From Bacteroides sp. CAG:927 (lineage in GTDB: Bacteria; Bacteroidota; Bacteroidia; Bacteroidales; Muribaculaceae), in assembly GCA_000431155.1 (NCBI GenBank), contig HF985660.1, positions 221,887 through 259,826 on the forward strand: a stretch of 37,940 bases of DNA, read 5' to 3'. This document shows positions 8,133-17,992 of the stretch, piece after piece. A program made the position numbers and the translations under genes. The stretch's first letter is position 1. Every line of letters begins with the position of its first letter. Below the pieces are notes generated by a model that saw only the letters and a list, made by a program, of their open reading frames with translations, was not told the DNA's origin and ran no database searches.

Positions 8133-10157
8133 TTATCTGCCTATAAAAGCTTTTACGCGGGCAAGCACTGCATCGGGAGTATAGCCGAACTTCTCGTCAA
8201 GAACGCGGAACGGTGCCGAAGCTCCGAAACGCTCCATGCCGTAAACCGTACCGTTCACGCCAACCAGCGGACGCAATGTGCATGGCAGTCCGGCTGTGAG
8301 ACCGTAAACCGGAATGTCGGTCGGAACAACCTCACTGCGATACTCCGCACTCTGGCGTTCAAACAAGCCTACTGAAGGTACCGATACCACACGTGCTCTG
8401 ATGCCTTCTGCCTCCAGAAGCACAGCTACCTCACACAGCAGTGTCACCTCTGAGCCATTGCCGAGCAGTGTCACATCTGCATTCTCGGCATCACGCACCG
8501 CGTATCCTCCCCTGCGGCATCCCAGAGCCTTTTCATAGGAGTTGTCGGGCAGATCCTTTACATCCTGACGGGTGAAAATAAGTCCTGTGGGAGAAGTGGT
8601 GTTCTCCATGGCCATCTGCCAGCACACCACCGTTTCAAATCTGTCGGCCGGACGCAGCACAAGCATTGACATCTTGCCCGACAGGTTGTTGAACTGCTCC
8701 ATGAGACGTATTTGCGCCTCCTGCTCTATAGGTTCGTGAGTGGGACCGTCCTCACCCACGCGGAATGCATCGTGGCTCCACACATATTTTACCGGCAGCT
8801 CCATAAGAGCCGCCATGCGCACAGCCGGTTTCATGTAGTCCGAGAACACAAAGAATGTGCCGCACGCACCTACGAGACCGCCGTGTACCGCGATGCCGTT
8901 CATAATCACTGCCATGGTAAGCTCGCTCACACCGGCATGCAGAAACGCCCCGGTGAAATCACCGTGTGTAAAGGCATGAGTATGCTTGAGAAAACCGTCA
9001 GTCTTGTCTGAATTGGCCAAATCCGCACTCGACACAATCATATTGCCGAGCACGCGGCTAAGCTCGCTGAGCACAGCCGATGATGCCGTGCGGGTGGCGC
9101 AATCAGCCTTGGTAACTATAGCCTTGTAATCAACAGCGGGTTCTTTTCCTTCAAGATATATGGCAAGCAACGCTGCCTTTTCAGGATTGGCTTCGCGCCA
9201 GGCCTTTTCAGCAGCATGACGCTCGGCGACCTCCTTGCGGAGTGCCTCGCGACGCTCGGCATAAAGTTTTGCCACTTCAGGCCGTATCACGAACGCATTG
9301 TCGGGGTCACCGCCGAGATTGCGTATTGTGGCGGCAAAATCAGCTCCGTTTGACTTGCTCAAAGGATTGCCGTGAGTGCTGCACTGCCCCTCAAAATTCT
9401 TGCCGTCGGCAGTCACGGCACCGCGGCCCATGATTGTATGGCCTATAATCAGTGTGGGTTTATGCTTTTCTGCGATAGCCTCCTCAAGAACCTTTGCCAT
9501 AGCCACAGGATCAGTACCGTCCACCTCCAGCACATTCCAGTGCCATGCGCGGTATTTGGCTGCCACATCCTCGTCGTCAACGGCATCCACATTTGTTGAC
9601 AGCTGCACCTTGTTGCTGTCGTAGAACATTATCAGGTTGCTGAGGCCGAGATAACCTGCTATACGGCCTGCGCCCTGGGAAATCTCCTCCTGAATGCCGC
9701 CATCGGATATGAATGCATATGTTTTGTGCGCAAGCGTGTCCCCGAAGCGGGCCACAAGAAAACGCTCTGCTATTGCCGCGCCCACTGCCATTACATGACC
9801 CTGGCCGAGAGGTCCGGAAGTGTTCTCTATGCCACGGCTCGGATTAAGCTCCGGATGGCCTGGAGTGACACTGCCCCACTGGCGAAACTGCTGCAACTCT
9901 TCCATTGTGTACAGTCCCTGTAGTGCAAGCACTGAATAAAGCATCGGCGACATATGTCCCGGATCCAGAAAAAATCTGTCACGGGCTATCCATGTAGGAT
10001 CATCTGGGTCAGTTACCAAAAATTGCGAATAAAGCACATTGATGAAATCTGCGCCGCCCATGGCGCCTCCGGGATGTCCCGACTTTGCTTTTTCCACCAT
10101 TGAGGCCGACAGCACGCGTATGTTGTCAGCGGCGGAATCCATGATTTTTTTATCCAT
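8133..10157 (-). CDS. tkt: Transketolase
   Basis: Thiamine-diphosphate enzyme of the non-oxidative pentose phosphate pathway that moves two-carbon ketol units between sugar phosphates. The 674 residues show KSGHPGGAMGGADF (25-38), TPGHPELNP (98-106), GPLGQGHVMAVG (115-126), the cofactor stretch SDGGIQEEISQGAGR (151-165) ending at N182, a pyrimidine domain with GEDGPTHEPIEQ, and a C-terminal domain from about residue 540. Length is normal for a full single-chain transketolase. In the metal/cofactor motif the first Gly of the usual GDG is Ser151, while Asp152 remains. A consensus promoter lies at 10219-10249, giving a leader of about 55 bases. It is convergent with the CoA-transferase gene and upstream-facing to the Sus operon terminator. 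Confidence 0.94.
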   Translation of the reverse strand: MDKKIMDSAADNIRVLSASMVEKAKSGHPGGAMGGADFINVLYSQFLVTDPDDPTWIARDRFFLDPGHMSPMLYSVLALQGLYTMEELQQFRQWGSVTPGHPELNPSRGIENTSGPLGQGHVMAVGAAIAERFLVARFGDTLAHKTYAFISDGGIQEEISQGAGRIAGYLGLSNLIMFYDSNKVQLSTNVDAVDDEDVAAKYRAWHWNVLEVDGTDPVAMAKVLEEAIAEKHKPTLIIGHTIMGRGAVTADGKNFEGQCSTHGNPLSKSNGADFAATIRNLGGDPDNAFVIRPEVAKLYAERREALRKEVAERHAAEKAWREANPEKAALLAIYLEGKEPAVDYKAIVTKADCATRTASSAVLSELSRVLGNMIVSSADLANSDKTDGFLKHTHAFTHGDFTGAFLHAGVSELTMAVIMNGIAVHGGLVGACGTFFVFSDYMKPAVRMAALMELPVKYVWSHDAFRVGEDGPTHEPIEQEAQIRLMEQFNNLSGKMSMLVLRPADRFETVVCWQMAMENTTSPTGLIFTRQDVKDLPDNSYEKALGCRRGGYAVRDAENADVTLLGNGSEVTLLCEVAVLLEAEGIRARVVSVPSVGLFERQSAEYRSEVVPTDIPVYGLTAGLPCTLRPLVGVNGTVYGMERFGASAPFRVLDEKFGYTPDAVLARVKAFIGR

Positions 10158-10218
10158 GCTCAGGTTATGGTTATGCGTTGGTAGAGAGTGTGCGCATCGC
10201 AGATGCCGAAACGCGCTA

Positions 10219-10249
10219 CAAAATTAGTCATATATCCCCACCTCTGCAA
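10219..10249 (-). promoter_or_regulatory. Transketolase promoter
   Basis: On the minus strand TTG (10249-10247) and, 20 bases on, TAATTTTG (10226-10219) fit the Bacteroidota -33/-7 pattern. The start codon is 62 bases beyond the -7 element. Confidence 0.6.
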
Positions 10250-10307
10250 CCATTTCACCCAATATTTCCCTAAGCGGGTGCATAAATCCGGTTCCCCGCA
10301 TCACAAG

Positions 10308-10337
10308 AAGAGCGCGAGACTTTCGCCTCGCGCTCTT
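10308..10337 (-). terminator. Hairpin after the Sus operon
   Basis: AAGAGCGCGAG (10308-10318) pairs perfectly with CTCGCGCTCTT (10327-10337), 11 base pairs with an 8-base loop, 28 bases after the stop of the last Sus gene. There is no long U-run after it on the minus strand, so it may work as a 3'-end stabiliser or a weak terminator. Confidence 0.65.
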
Positions 10338-10364
10338 TACATATAGAGTATTTGCGGTTCTATT

Positions 10365-11819
10365 TTATTCCATCCACCACTGGTAAGGAACAGTGCTCAA
10401 ATCAAGGTGAATGGTGCGTGCACCTGCATCTGCTGCGGTAACCTTGATGTTGTCGCCGCCAAAACGCAGTATGTTGTCCTCACCTGCCACACCGCCGAGG
10501 TTGATATCCCAGCCGCCGTTCATGGCAAACTTCCATTCCTTGCCTTCTTCAAGATTAACTGTTGCGCTCCATGTGAGTTTGGTGGCATCGTCGGCAGTCA
10601 TGGCTATAGATTTGCCATGGTCCCAACCTATACCGGCCACATCACCTATGATTGCTATCTTGGTTATGGCAGTCTTGGTATAGCTCATTTTGCCGAGATC
10701 CACATTCAGATAATACAGATCAGCCGGGCCATCCACACTGAAGTTGTCGTTTGAACCGTTTTGGAGTGTGGTGTTGTCGCCTGCGTTACCGTAGTTTCCG
10801 GGAGCATCCCAACCGGGAGCGTTGGTGAACTTGAACTGGCCGTCAAGATAAGCAAAGCCTTGATAGTTGATATAGTTGTCGGTGCCGAGCATTGTGGAGA
10901 AGCTCCAACCGTTACCGCCGCCGGGCACGTACAGATACTCTGCTGCAACCTGCAATTTGTAGGTCAGATCATACATGTCCACACGCAGTTCGTAGCGACC
11001 TGCTGATGTAATGGCAAACTCGGGAGCATTAGCCTCAGGTGTAGAAGCCACCAGATTTTCCTGTCCCTTAGGACCGTAGAACACGCGTGATGGATTCTGT
11101 GCCCATGTCTGGCCGGCAGCCTTGGTGCTTTCCGGTATCAGCTGGAATGAGCAGGGAACCTGTCCGGCCTCTACATTGATTACTGCAATGAACTCGGGAT
11201 TGTCATAAACATTTCCTTCTTGGCTGAGCTTCTGCACATCGGCAAAGCCTCTGCCTGAGAAATACAGATAATATGCGCTTTCTATCACATGGTCGGGAGC
11301 AATAGGAGTCACAACCACTTCCTGAGCTGCGCCAACGGCACCCAACAGCACACGCTGGTTCTCGCTCACGGCATAAGCTACATAGTTCACCCACATGTTT
11401 TTGGGAGCCGGGTCGCGGCTCACCATTGTGCGGAACAATTCGGTCCACTCATTGGCCGAAACATATGCGTAATACACTGCATTGCCATCGGTGGCAGGAG
11501 CCACTGTCAGGTCAATAGCCTGAGCATTGGCCATATCCTCGGTGACTGATACATTCATGACTATAGCCAACTTGGAACTTGCCGGCATATCTTTCACCTC
11601 AGTGACATCAAGCATCTTCACTGAACCGTTTTCACCGGCGGCGTTGAGGTCCACGCTGCCACCGGCAGCCACTGCATCTGTAGCAGTGACACCGTCGGCG
11701 GGCATAATGGGTTCCTGCGGATTAACCGAAGGAATACCCAGATAAGGATCGTCATCGGAGCAAGCGGCAAATCCCATGCTGAGCACAGCCGCGAGCGCTA
11801 TATTGAGATATTTTTTCAT
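10365..11819 (-). CDS. SusF/SusE-like surface glycan-binding lipoprotein
   Basis: Predicted outer-membrane lipoprotein of 484 residues that binds glycan at the cell surface. The signal peptide ends in FAAC with lipid Cys20. It is followed by SDDDP, an acid run like the lipoprotein export signal that sends Bacteroidota lipoproteins to the cell surface. The middle is a SusE-like N-terminal region. Two aromatic-rich glycan-binding-type segments follow, at about residues 295-385 (YLYVPGGGNGWSFSTMLG) and 390-484 (IAIIGDVAGIGWDHG, WKFAMNGGWDINLGG, ending YQWWME), laid out as in SusF starch-binding repeats. The Trp residues are candidates for stacking on sugar. It is the last gene of a susCDEF order, 23 bases after the SusE-like gene. 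Glycan specificity is not shown. Confidence 0.82.
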   Translation of the reverse strand: MKKYLNIALAAVLSMGFAACSDDDPYLGIPSVNPQEPIMPADGVTATDAVAAGGSVDLNAAGENGSVKMLDVTEVKDMPASSKLAIVMNVSVTEDMANAQAIDLTVAPATDGNAVYYAYVSANEWTELFRTMVSRDPAPKNMWVNYVAYAVSENQRVLLGAVGAAQEVVVTPIAPDHVIESAYYLYFSGRGFADVQKLSQEGNVYDNPEFIAVINVEAGQVPCSFQLIPESTKAAGQTWAQNPSRVFYGPKGQENLVASTPEANAPEFAITSAGRYELRVDMYDLTYKLQVAAEYLYVPGGGNGWSFSTMLGTDNYINYQGFAYLDGQFKFTNAPGWDAPGNYGNAGDNTTLQNGSNDNFSVDGPADLYYLNVDLGKMSYTKTAITKIAIIGDVAGIGWDHGKSIAMTADDATKLTWSATVNLEEGKEWKFAMNGGWDINLGGVAGEDNILRFGGDNIKVTAADAGARTIHLDLSTVPYQWWME

Positions 11820-11842
11820 TATCTAAGTCTAATTTTGAGTAA

Positions 11843-12790
11843 TCAATTAACCTTTTTGAACTCAACGGTCTTGGCTTTCACGTTCACTACCATGCTCACC
11901 ATACCGCCTTCCCAGTTGGGAATCTGGTAGCTACCCTTACCGGGCACTGAGAGTGAGCCGTTGTAAATTCCGTCTTTCAGTTCTATGTCAACGGGATTGT
12001 CTTCCGACTGAGAACCCATGGAGTCACCGCCGTCCCAACCGGAGAGTGCTTTATAGAAGCGGAACTGGAACTGACCGGCAGCAATATCGAATGTTGCACG
12101 ATATATCTCGGAACCAATCTGATCGTCTGCTTCATAAAGTTTCCAGTCTTCATAATGAGCGGCATTTGCCTCATCAGGACCGGCCCATCCTTCGGGTGCG
12201 CCTACCAGATAAATGAATCCGGGCTGGCGAACGGTAGGATAAGCTATCACGCTCTTAAGTTCCACAGGAGCTGAATACACACCGTATTTTTCCTGCGTGG
12301 CAGCATCGGCAGTAGCAAAATAAGCATACAGGCGCACATACAGCGGACCTTCATAGTCGCGGTAATCCGCACCTGACAGCTGATCCACGTCATTGTAGCC
12401 ACGGCAGCCGTTGATAGCGTCAGCTATTTCACGGGCGGGTACTGTGAATGATGTGCGGGTGTAAGTGCTCGGAAGCTGAATGAAATTTTGGGGAGTAGAG
12501 GCTGCTCCGTTATATTTCCATTCGGCGGGAACGCTGTTGAAATCCTTGCTCAACGACACCTGCACCGCATAGGTGGGGATGGTGGCTACGCCACCGAAAT
12601 CGGGCTGCGAGCAAGTAAACTCCACGCCTTCGGTCTGATTCAACACGTATGTGTTGTTGGCGAGTGCCGGAGTATTCAGAAAATTCTGGTTTTGGGTTGG
12701 CAGCGACACTTTCGGGTCAGTGTTGTTCTCACAGCTTGAGAACGACAGCCCGACTAAGGCCAGTGCCATCATCAATATATTTTTCTTCAT
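11843..12790 (-). CDS. SusE-like surface glycan-binding lipoprotein
   Basis: Outer-membrane lipoprotein of 315 residues. Signal peptide MKKNILMMALALVGLSFSSC with lipid Cys20, then ENNTDPKVSLP. An N-terminal SusE-type Ig-like domain (about residues 30-190) includes PTYAVQVSLSKDFNS and PLYVRLYAYFA. The C-terminal glycan-binding-type domain (about 200-315) starts FIYLVGAPEGWAGP and contains FQFRFYKALSGWDGGD, a repeat type shared with the downstream SusF-like protein. It lies 36 bases after susD and 23 bases before the last gene, with no promoter seen in the gaps, so it is part of one transcript. Role inferred: accessory glycan capture for the SusC/SusD importer. Confidence 0.83.
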   Translation of the reverse strand: MKKNILMMALALVGLSFSSCENNTDPKVSLPTQNQNFLNTPALANNTYVLNQTEGVEFTCSQPDFGGVATIPTYAVQVSLSKDFNSVPAEWKYNGAASTPQNFIQLPSTYTRTSFTVPAREIADAINGCRGYNDVDQLSGADYRDYEGPLYVRLYAYFATADAATQEKYGVYSAPVELKSVIAYPTVRQPGFIYLVGAPEGWAGPDEANAAHYEDWKLYEADDQIGSEIYRATFDIAAGQFQFRFYKALSGWDGGDSMGSQSEDNPVDIELKDGIYNGSLSVPGKGSYQIPNWEGGMVSMVVNVKAKTVEFKKVN

Positions 12791-12826
12791 GATAAGCTAA
12801 TTGAATATAGTGTGAGAAGATGCTGA

Positions 12827-14392
12827 TTAATAGCCGGGATTCTGACCCAGAGTTGAGATATACTGAGTAGGCACGCAATACAGGTTGCGGTAACTGTCAA
12901 TTGCTTGACCCTGCTGTGATCCGCCCTTCCAGCTCCAAAGGTAGCTGTTGCCGGTAAATTTGTCAAAGCGGATAAGGTCGCTGCGACGGTGGCCCTCCCA
13001 GTAAAGCTCACGCATACGCTCGGCAAGCAGATTGTCGGCGGTGAGTTCTATGTGAGGCATGCCGGCGCGGTCGCGCACCATGTCAAGATAGCTCTGACCG
13101 TTGCACTGCACGCCATGAAGCTGACATTCTGCAAGCATCAGGAATGTATCGGCCAGACGGAACAACGGGAAGTCAGCACTGTTGAATGTGCTGTTGCTGA
13201 CATTGGCTGTGTTATCGTAGTCATCCTCGGTGGTATAGACATACTTGATACACATATAGCCGCTGCCGTCAATTGCCCAGTCGGCAATATTGTTAAGGTC
13301 GTTGGTGAAAGTACCCTCGTAAATAAGGTAACGCTTGTCACCGGCCGAGAATGCATTGGCAAGTTCCGGACGCACGCGCGGACCTCCCCAGCCCGTACCG
13401 GGATTGCCGAGACGCTGCGACAGGGCTGCATCAATGTTGGCATTGTAAGCGCCCATGCTCAGATAAGTAGTACCGCCGTAAGTTTGGGTGTATGTCTTGT
13501 CCTGAGGTATGCCCCACAGAATTTCACCATTGCCCACATACTTGCTGTTGCTTGCGCAGAACAGATACTTGTATTCAGGAGCAAGCTGATTGATGGTGGC
13601 GGTAATCTGCTGGCAAACCTGTGCACATTCATTCCACATCGGTGTGTCGGTATAGACTTCGGCATTCAGATACAGTTTTGCGAGAAGCATCATAGCACCC
13701 TCACGTGACACGCGGCCGTAAACCTGCTGCGCTGCGGGAGCTATACTGTTTATTGCATCACGAAGGTCGGCAACTACCAGAGGGAACATCTGGGCGCGGG
13801 TGTATGTGGGAGGTGTTGTACCCACCACATCGTTCTCGGTAGCCCAAGGACCGCGGCCATAAGTATCCATGATATGGTAATAACTGAGAGCACGTACCGC
13901 TCTCACTTCTGCCTTCATCTGTGAAATCTCGGCTGCGCTGAGAGGATTAGACGCACAAGAAGATGCATTGTCTATCTGGCGCAGGAACTCATTGCACATT
14001 GTTATCTGGAATATGAAACGGCTCATTGACTCATAAAGCCAGTGGTTGTCGCTTGACCATGTAGAGTAATCCAGCTGGTCAATACCGGCATCGTTCCAGT
14101 TCTTGCCGATAAATGCCTCGTCAGAGCAAAGCTCCTGAAGGTTCCAGAGCTGACGCGAATAAACACCGGCACCGGGGTCGTCCACTGTTATATCGCTGCC
14201 GCCGTCCACGCCGCTAAGCACAAGGCCGCCATATACCTGTGCCAAAAACTGATAATATTCCTTGCCATCCGTCAGCGTTGTCATGGTGCTGGGATCTTTA
14301 GGCTCCACATTGAGGTCATCCACACACGAGGTGGCACCGATGGCGAGAGCCGCGCAGGCAATTGCTGTATATTTAAATTTCTTGAATGTCAT
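12827..14392 (-). CDS. SusD/RagB family nutrient-binding lipoprotein
   Basis: Surface lipoprotein that forms the lid of a SusC TonB-dependent importer and binds the substrate. The start is ATG 14392, not an in-frame TTG three codons earlier, giving 521 residues with signal peptide MTFKKFKYTAIACAALAIGATSC and lipid Cys23, then VDDLNVEPKD. The N-terminal SusD-like helical region includes YYQFLAQVYGGLVLSG and LYESMSRFIFQITMCNEFLRQ. The TPR-like part contains KAEVRAVRALSYYHIMDTYGRGPW. The C-terminal RagB part contains FPLFRLADTFLMLAECQLHG and MRELYWEGHRRSDLIRFDKF, both hallmark SusD segments. Intact and of normal length. It begins 18 bases after the susC stop, so expression depends on the same transcript as the broken susC. 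Confidence 0.94.
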   Translation of the reverse strand: MTFKKFKYTAIACAALAIGATSCVDDLNVEPKDPSTMTTLTDGKEYYQFLAQVYGGLVLSGVDGGSDITVDDPGAGVYSRQLWNLQELCSDEAFIGKNWNDAGIDQLDYSTWSSDNHWLYESMSRFIFQITMCNEFLRQIDNASSCASNPLSAAEISQMKAEVRAVRALSYYHIMDTYGRGPWATENDVVGTTPPTYTRAQMFPLVVADLRDAINSIAPAAQQVYGRVSREGAMMLLAKLYLNAEVYTDTPMWNECAQVCQQITATINQLAPEYKYLFCASNSKYVGNGEILWGIPQDKTYTQTYGGTTYLSMGAYNANIDAALSQRLGNPGTGWGGPRVRPELANAFSAGDKRYLIYEGTFTNDLNNIADWAIDGSGYMCIKYVYTTEDDYDNTANVSNSTFNSADFPLFRLADTFLMLAECQLHGVQCNGQSYLDMVRDRAGMPHIELTADNLLAERMRELYWEGHRRSDLIRFDKFTGNSYLWSWKGGSQQGQAIDSYRNLYCVPTQYISTLGQNPGY

Positions 14393-14410
14393 TGTTTTCA
14401 ATTTTGTGGA

Positions 14411-17400
14411 TTAGAACTGGGCTACTACACCAAACGACACTGTGAGAGGACGGGGATATACATTGCTGTCCACACCGGAGAACACTTCAGGATCCAGACC
14501 ATTGTACTTGGTGATCACGAAAGCATTCTGAACGGCTCCGTACAAACGCAGGCGCAGGGCATTGTTGAGAAGGTTGGGGAATGTATAGCCGAGTGTGATA
14601 TTGTCGCAGCGCAAGAATGAAGCATTGCGAACGAAATAGTCACTCAGATAACCTTTGTCACCCATGTTGGTGAACAGGAAGCGGTCGCTCATCAGGTTGC
14701 TCAGAGGCACTGACGATGTGGCGGTGGAAATATCCACGTTGCCGGCTTCAAAGTCATTATATACATAGTTGCCTATGTTGGAACGGAGTGAGAACCCGAA
14801 ATCCCAGTTCTTGTAATTGAACGTGTTGTTCCATGTCAGTGTCACTTTCGGATCGCGGCTGTGGTAATAGTACTTATCCGATTCGTTGATCTGGCCGTCA
14901 CCGTTGCGGTCCACAAACTGGCCGGGGATAGGATTGCCATCCTGGTCATAAACCTGCTGGTAAACATAGAAGCTGTAGGCGGGTTTGCCAACGGTATGAG
15001 CCTGAACATTACCGCCGGTACCTGCGCTGATACCCTGACCTGCCATGATGAAGAAGTCGGGGTCGTCACCCTGTGTAAGTTTGGTAATCTTGTTCTTGTT
15101 CCAGCCCACGCTCACTTCTGAGGTCCATGTGAAGTCATTGGTAACGATAGGACGGGTGGTGACATTGAATTCCAGACCTATGTTCTCAAGGTCGCCGATA
15201 TTCATGTTCATTGCGTTGGTCAGGTTCGATCCGGCAGCAACGGTGGTCCATGTCAGCAGGTCTTTGGTCTTGCGTTTGTAGAACTCGATAGAACCCATGA
15301 TGCGGTTGTTGAGGAAACCGAAGTCGATACCGGCATTCCATGTGTGGGTTTCTTCCCATTTGATGTTGGGATTGTAACCGTTAGGACGGATCACATTGAT
15401 AAAGCCACCTTTTCCGTCAGGAATGATGTTGGGATAGGAGGTGGTGTTGGGTGTCGGGTCGCCGTTGTTGCCGACTGTATAGGCGGGCAGATAGGGGAAC
15501 AGATCGTCACCCAGATCCTGCTGACCGGTGATACCGTATCCGGCGCGGATCTTAAGAGTGTTCATCCATCCGCGGGCACCTTCCATAAACGATTCATCAA
15601 GAATCTTCCAGCCGAGTGCCACTGAAGGGAATGTACCCCAACGATGGTCTTTGGAGAAACGGGAAGTACCGTCACGACGTACGGTTGCGGTGAGCAGATA
15701 GCGATCCATGAATGTGTAGTTCAAACGACCGAAGAACGACACAAGTGCCAAGTCGCTGCGTGATCTGCTGGTCGGGAATGCCTGGAATCCTTCTGCATCA
15801 TTGTTGCGGCCATAGCTCCAGCCCTGAGTGCGGAATTTCTGCCATGAATAACCGGCTGTTACATCAAATCCTGAGTGGATGGCATCAACATCCTTGCGGT
15901 AGTTGAGGTAGAAATCCAACAGTGTGTTAACCTTCAGCTGATGGTAACGGTTGTAAGTGGCGATACCGTCTTTCACTCCGGTCTTAAGTTCCATCTCACC
16001 CTTGTCATTGGGCTGCATGCGGCTTGAGCCGAGCTTCCATGCCATAGGCGAATTGTTGTTCCAATAGTTGCTGCCGTCTGACTTGCTCACTTCATAACCG
16101 AGGTTGAGGTTGGCATGAAGGTCGCGGAAGTAAGGAATGGCAAGATCCAACTGCAGGTTACCGATACTCTGCCAAACTTCCGAACGGTTGTTCCACTCTT
16201 TTACGAGCGATACAGGGTTGATAGCCTTAAGTGTGTTGATTTTTGAGCCATCTGCGTCAGGACCTGCCACATCTGTGCCCACATAAGTGGTGTAGCCCAT
16301 GAACGGATTGCCATCGGCTGCATATACGGGAAGTGTGGGGTTAAAGCCCATGGCGCTGCCAAGAGCGTCATCGTTCTTGAACTCATTCTTGATGTAAGCA
16401 CCGCGCACGTTCGCATTCACGGTCAACAGGTCATCAAAGAATTTCGGCGACAGGTTAAGACCGAATGTGGTACGTTCCATCGACGATTTCTTGATAATAC
16501 CGTTATTGCCGGTCCAGCTTGCAGACACGCGATAAGGAAGTGCTTTCCACTTGCCGCCTACACTCAGGTTGTAATCTGAGCTTACAGAAGTCTGCAGCAC
16601 GCCTTTTTGCCAGTCGGTACGGGCATTGCCCAATGCATTGTACTGTGAGGAACCTACTCCATACTGATTGGTTATGAAGTCGCGGTACTCATCGGCATGC
16701 ATCATGGGCATCCATTTGCGCGGAGTAGCGATATACATATTGGCTGTAAAGGTAACTTCGGGCTTGCCGGCTTTACCTTTCTTGGTAGTGATGATGATCA
16801 CACCGTTGGATGCACGGCTACCGAAGATTGCGGTGGCTGATGCGTCCTTAAGAATTGTCATGCTCTCGATGTTTTCAGGATTGACCATTGACAGAGGGTT
16901 AGACGAACCGTCAATAGCGTGGGTGTCCATAGGCACACCGTCAATCACTATCAGAGGCGCGTTGGAAGCCGACAGTGAGGCGCCACCGCGTATCACGATG
17001 TCAGCACCGCCCTGAGGGTCACCGCCGTTGGTGGTAACAACCACACCCGGGCTTTTACCTACCAGAAGATCCTGTGCTGAAGTGGCTAGGCCTGCCGATA
17101 CTTCGTCGGGCTTCACCATAGCCACAGCTCCGGTAGCATCTGATTTCTTTATTGATCCATAACCGATGGCAACAACCTCGCCCAGCATTACTGAATTCTC
17201 AGTCATTGTCACATTGATGGTTGTGCGCCCGTCAACGGGCACTGTCAGAGTGTTGTAGCCCACATACGAAAACACCAGCGTGGCTTTCGCATCCACATTC
17301 AGTGTAAATTAGCCGTCAATGTTGGTGGATACGCCCACACCTTCGGCACCTTGGGCCACTACACTGGCACCAATAAGTGGTTCCCCTTCCGGGTCAAGCA

Positions 17401-17509
17401 CCGTACCGGTAACAGTGATTTTTTGCGCCAAAGCCGGCATGCTCATGCACAGCACCGCTATGAGTGCAAGCCAAGCCTTCCGACTCATTTGAAAACAAAT
17501 GTTCTTCAT
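14411..17509 (-). pseudogene. SusC/RagA TonB-dependent receptor gene interrupted by one in-frame TAA
   Basis: TonB-dependent outer-membrane importer gene, 1032 sense codons long if the stop is read through. The N-terminal piece (17509-17309) encodes signal peptide MKNICFQMSRKAWLALIAVL...PALA (cleavage before Q29) and the start of the carboxypeptidase-D-like domain (ITVTGTVLDPEGEPLIGASV). It ends NIDG then TAA (17311-17309, codon 67). The same frame continues at once with FTLNVDAKATLVFSYVGYNT, the expected second half of that domain. The plug follows with the SusC signature LKDASATAIFGSRASNGVIIITTKKG and a complete barrel ending SFGVVAQF. There is no frameshift and no other stop. A GTG at 17296 could restart translation but would lack the signal peptide. 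Either a true nonsense mutation or a sequence error; downstream susD, E and F are intact. Confidence 0.85.
17309..17311 (-). other. Premature ochre codon in susC
   Basis: In the minus-strand reading ...ATT GAC GGC TAA TTT ACA CTG..., the TAA replaces the residue between the DG turn and FTL that in SusC relatives is usually polar or charged. One base change (for example AAA, GAA or CAA to TAA) would create it. Confidence 0.85.
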
Positions 17510-17774
17510 GCAAACAATTCAATTTTGGTTAAAATATATGATATAATTCTCTCTCTTATAATGTTATATGGTATAAACACCCAAGCTTTCAATGGAAGAT
17601 TTAATGCTCCTTCACCATTAATTGCTGACTATCTCGTGATATAAATCTCAGGTAAAGCTGAATTTTTACGCTATACTTCAATGCAAATTGAAATAAATAT
17701 TTTCAATTTTTAGCATGTCGCACAAACTCCTTATCTATATTTAACATCAATTAACTCACCGGTCGTATATAGAA

Positions 17775-17790
17775 ATGATGGACACATCAT
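17775..17790. repeat. Small perfect hairpin upstream of susC
   Basis: ATGATG (17775-17780), loop GACA, CATCAT (17785-17790). An overlapping alternative pairing, GATGGA (17777-17782) with TCCATC (17800-17805), excludes it. Regulatory meaning unknown. Confidence 0.3.
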
Positions 17791-17992
17791 CGCGACGCAT
17801 CCATCAAGATCACATTTATAAATAATAGGGATTAAAATAAAGTGCTTTTGAAAAAAATCTATATCGTTACCCCGGTAGCAGGTCCATCCATGACCATGAG
17901 TGTTTGGTTAAAAGCATAGTCATATAGCCACGCAATTACTCACGCAGCTTTTTCATTACATAATTATCTGATAATAAGTATTTTAGATAAAT

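Noticed and set aside
12989..13708. Plus-strand open frame of 239 codons
   Set aside because: It is antisense to susD, which has lipobox, SusD motifs and operon context. The frame has no family signature.
17296..17311. Stop-codon recoding as the explanation for the TAA in susC
   Set aside because: TAA ends coaX, rpoB, rpoC, tuf and many other genes in the window normally, so a general reassignment does not fit. No local recoding signal was recognised.
14411..17509. Insertion element or frameshift as the cause of the susC break
   Set aside because: The frame is unchanged across the stop and no extra DNA, terminal repeats or target duplication is present; a single base accounts for it.
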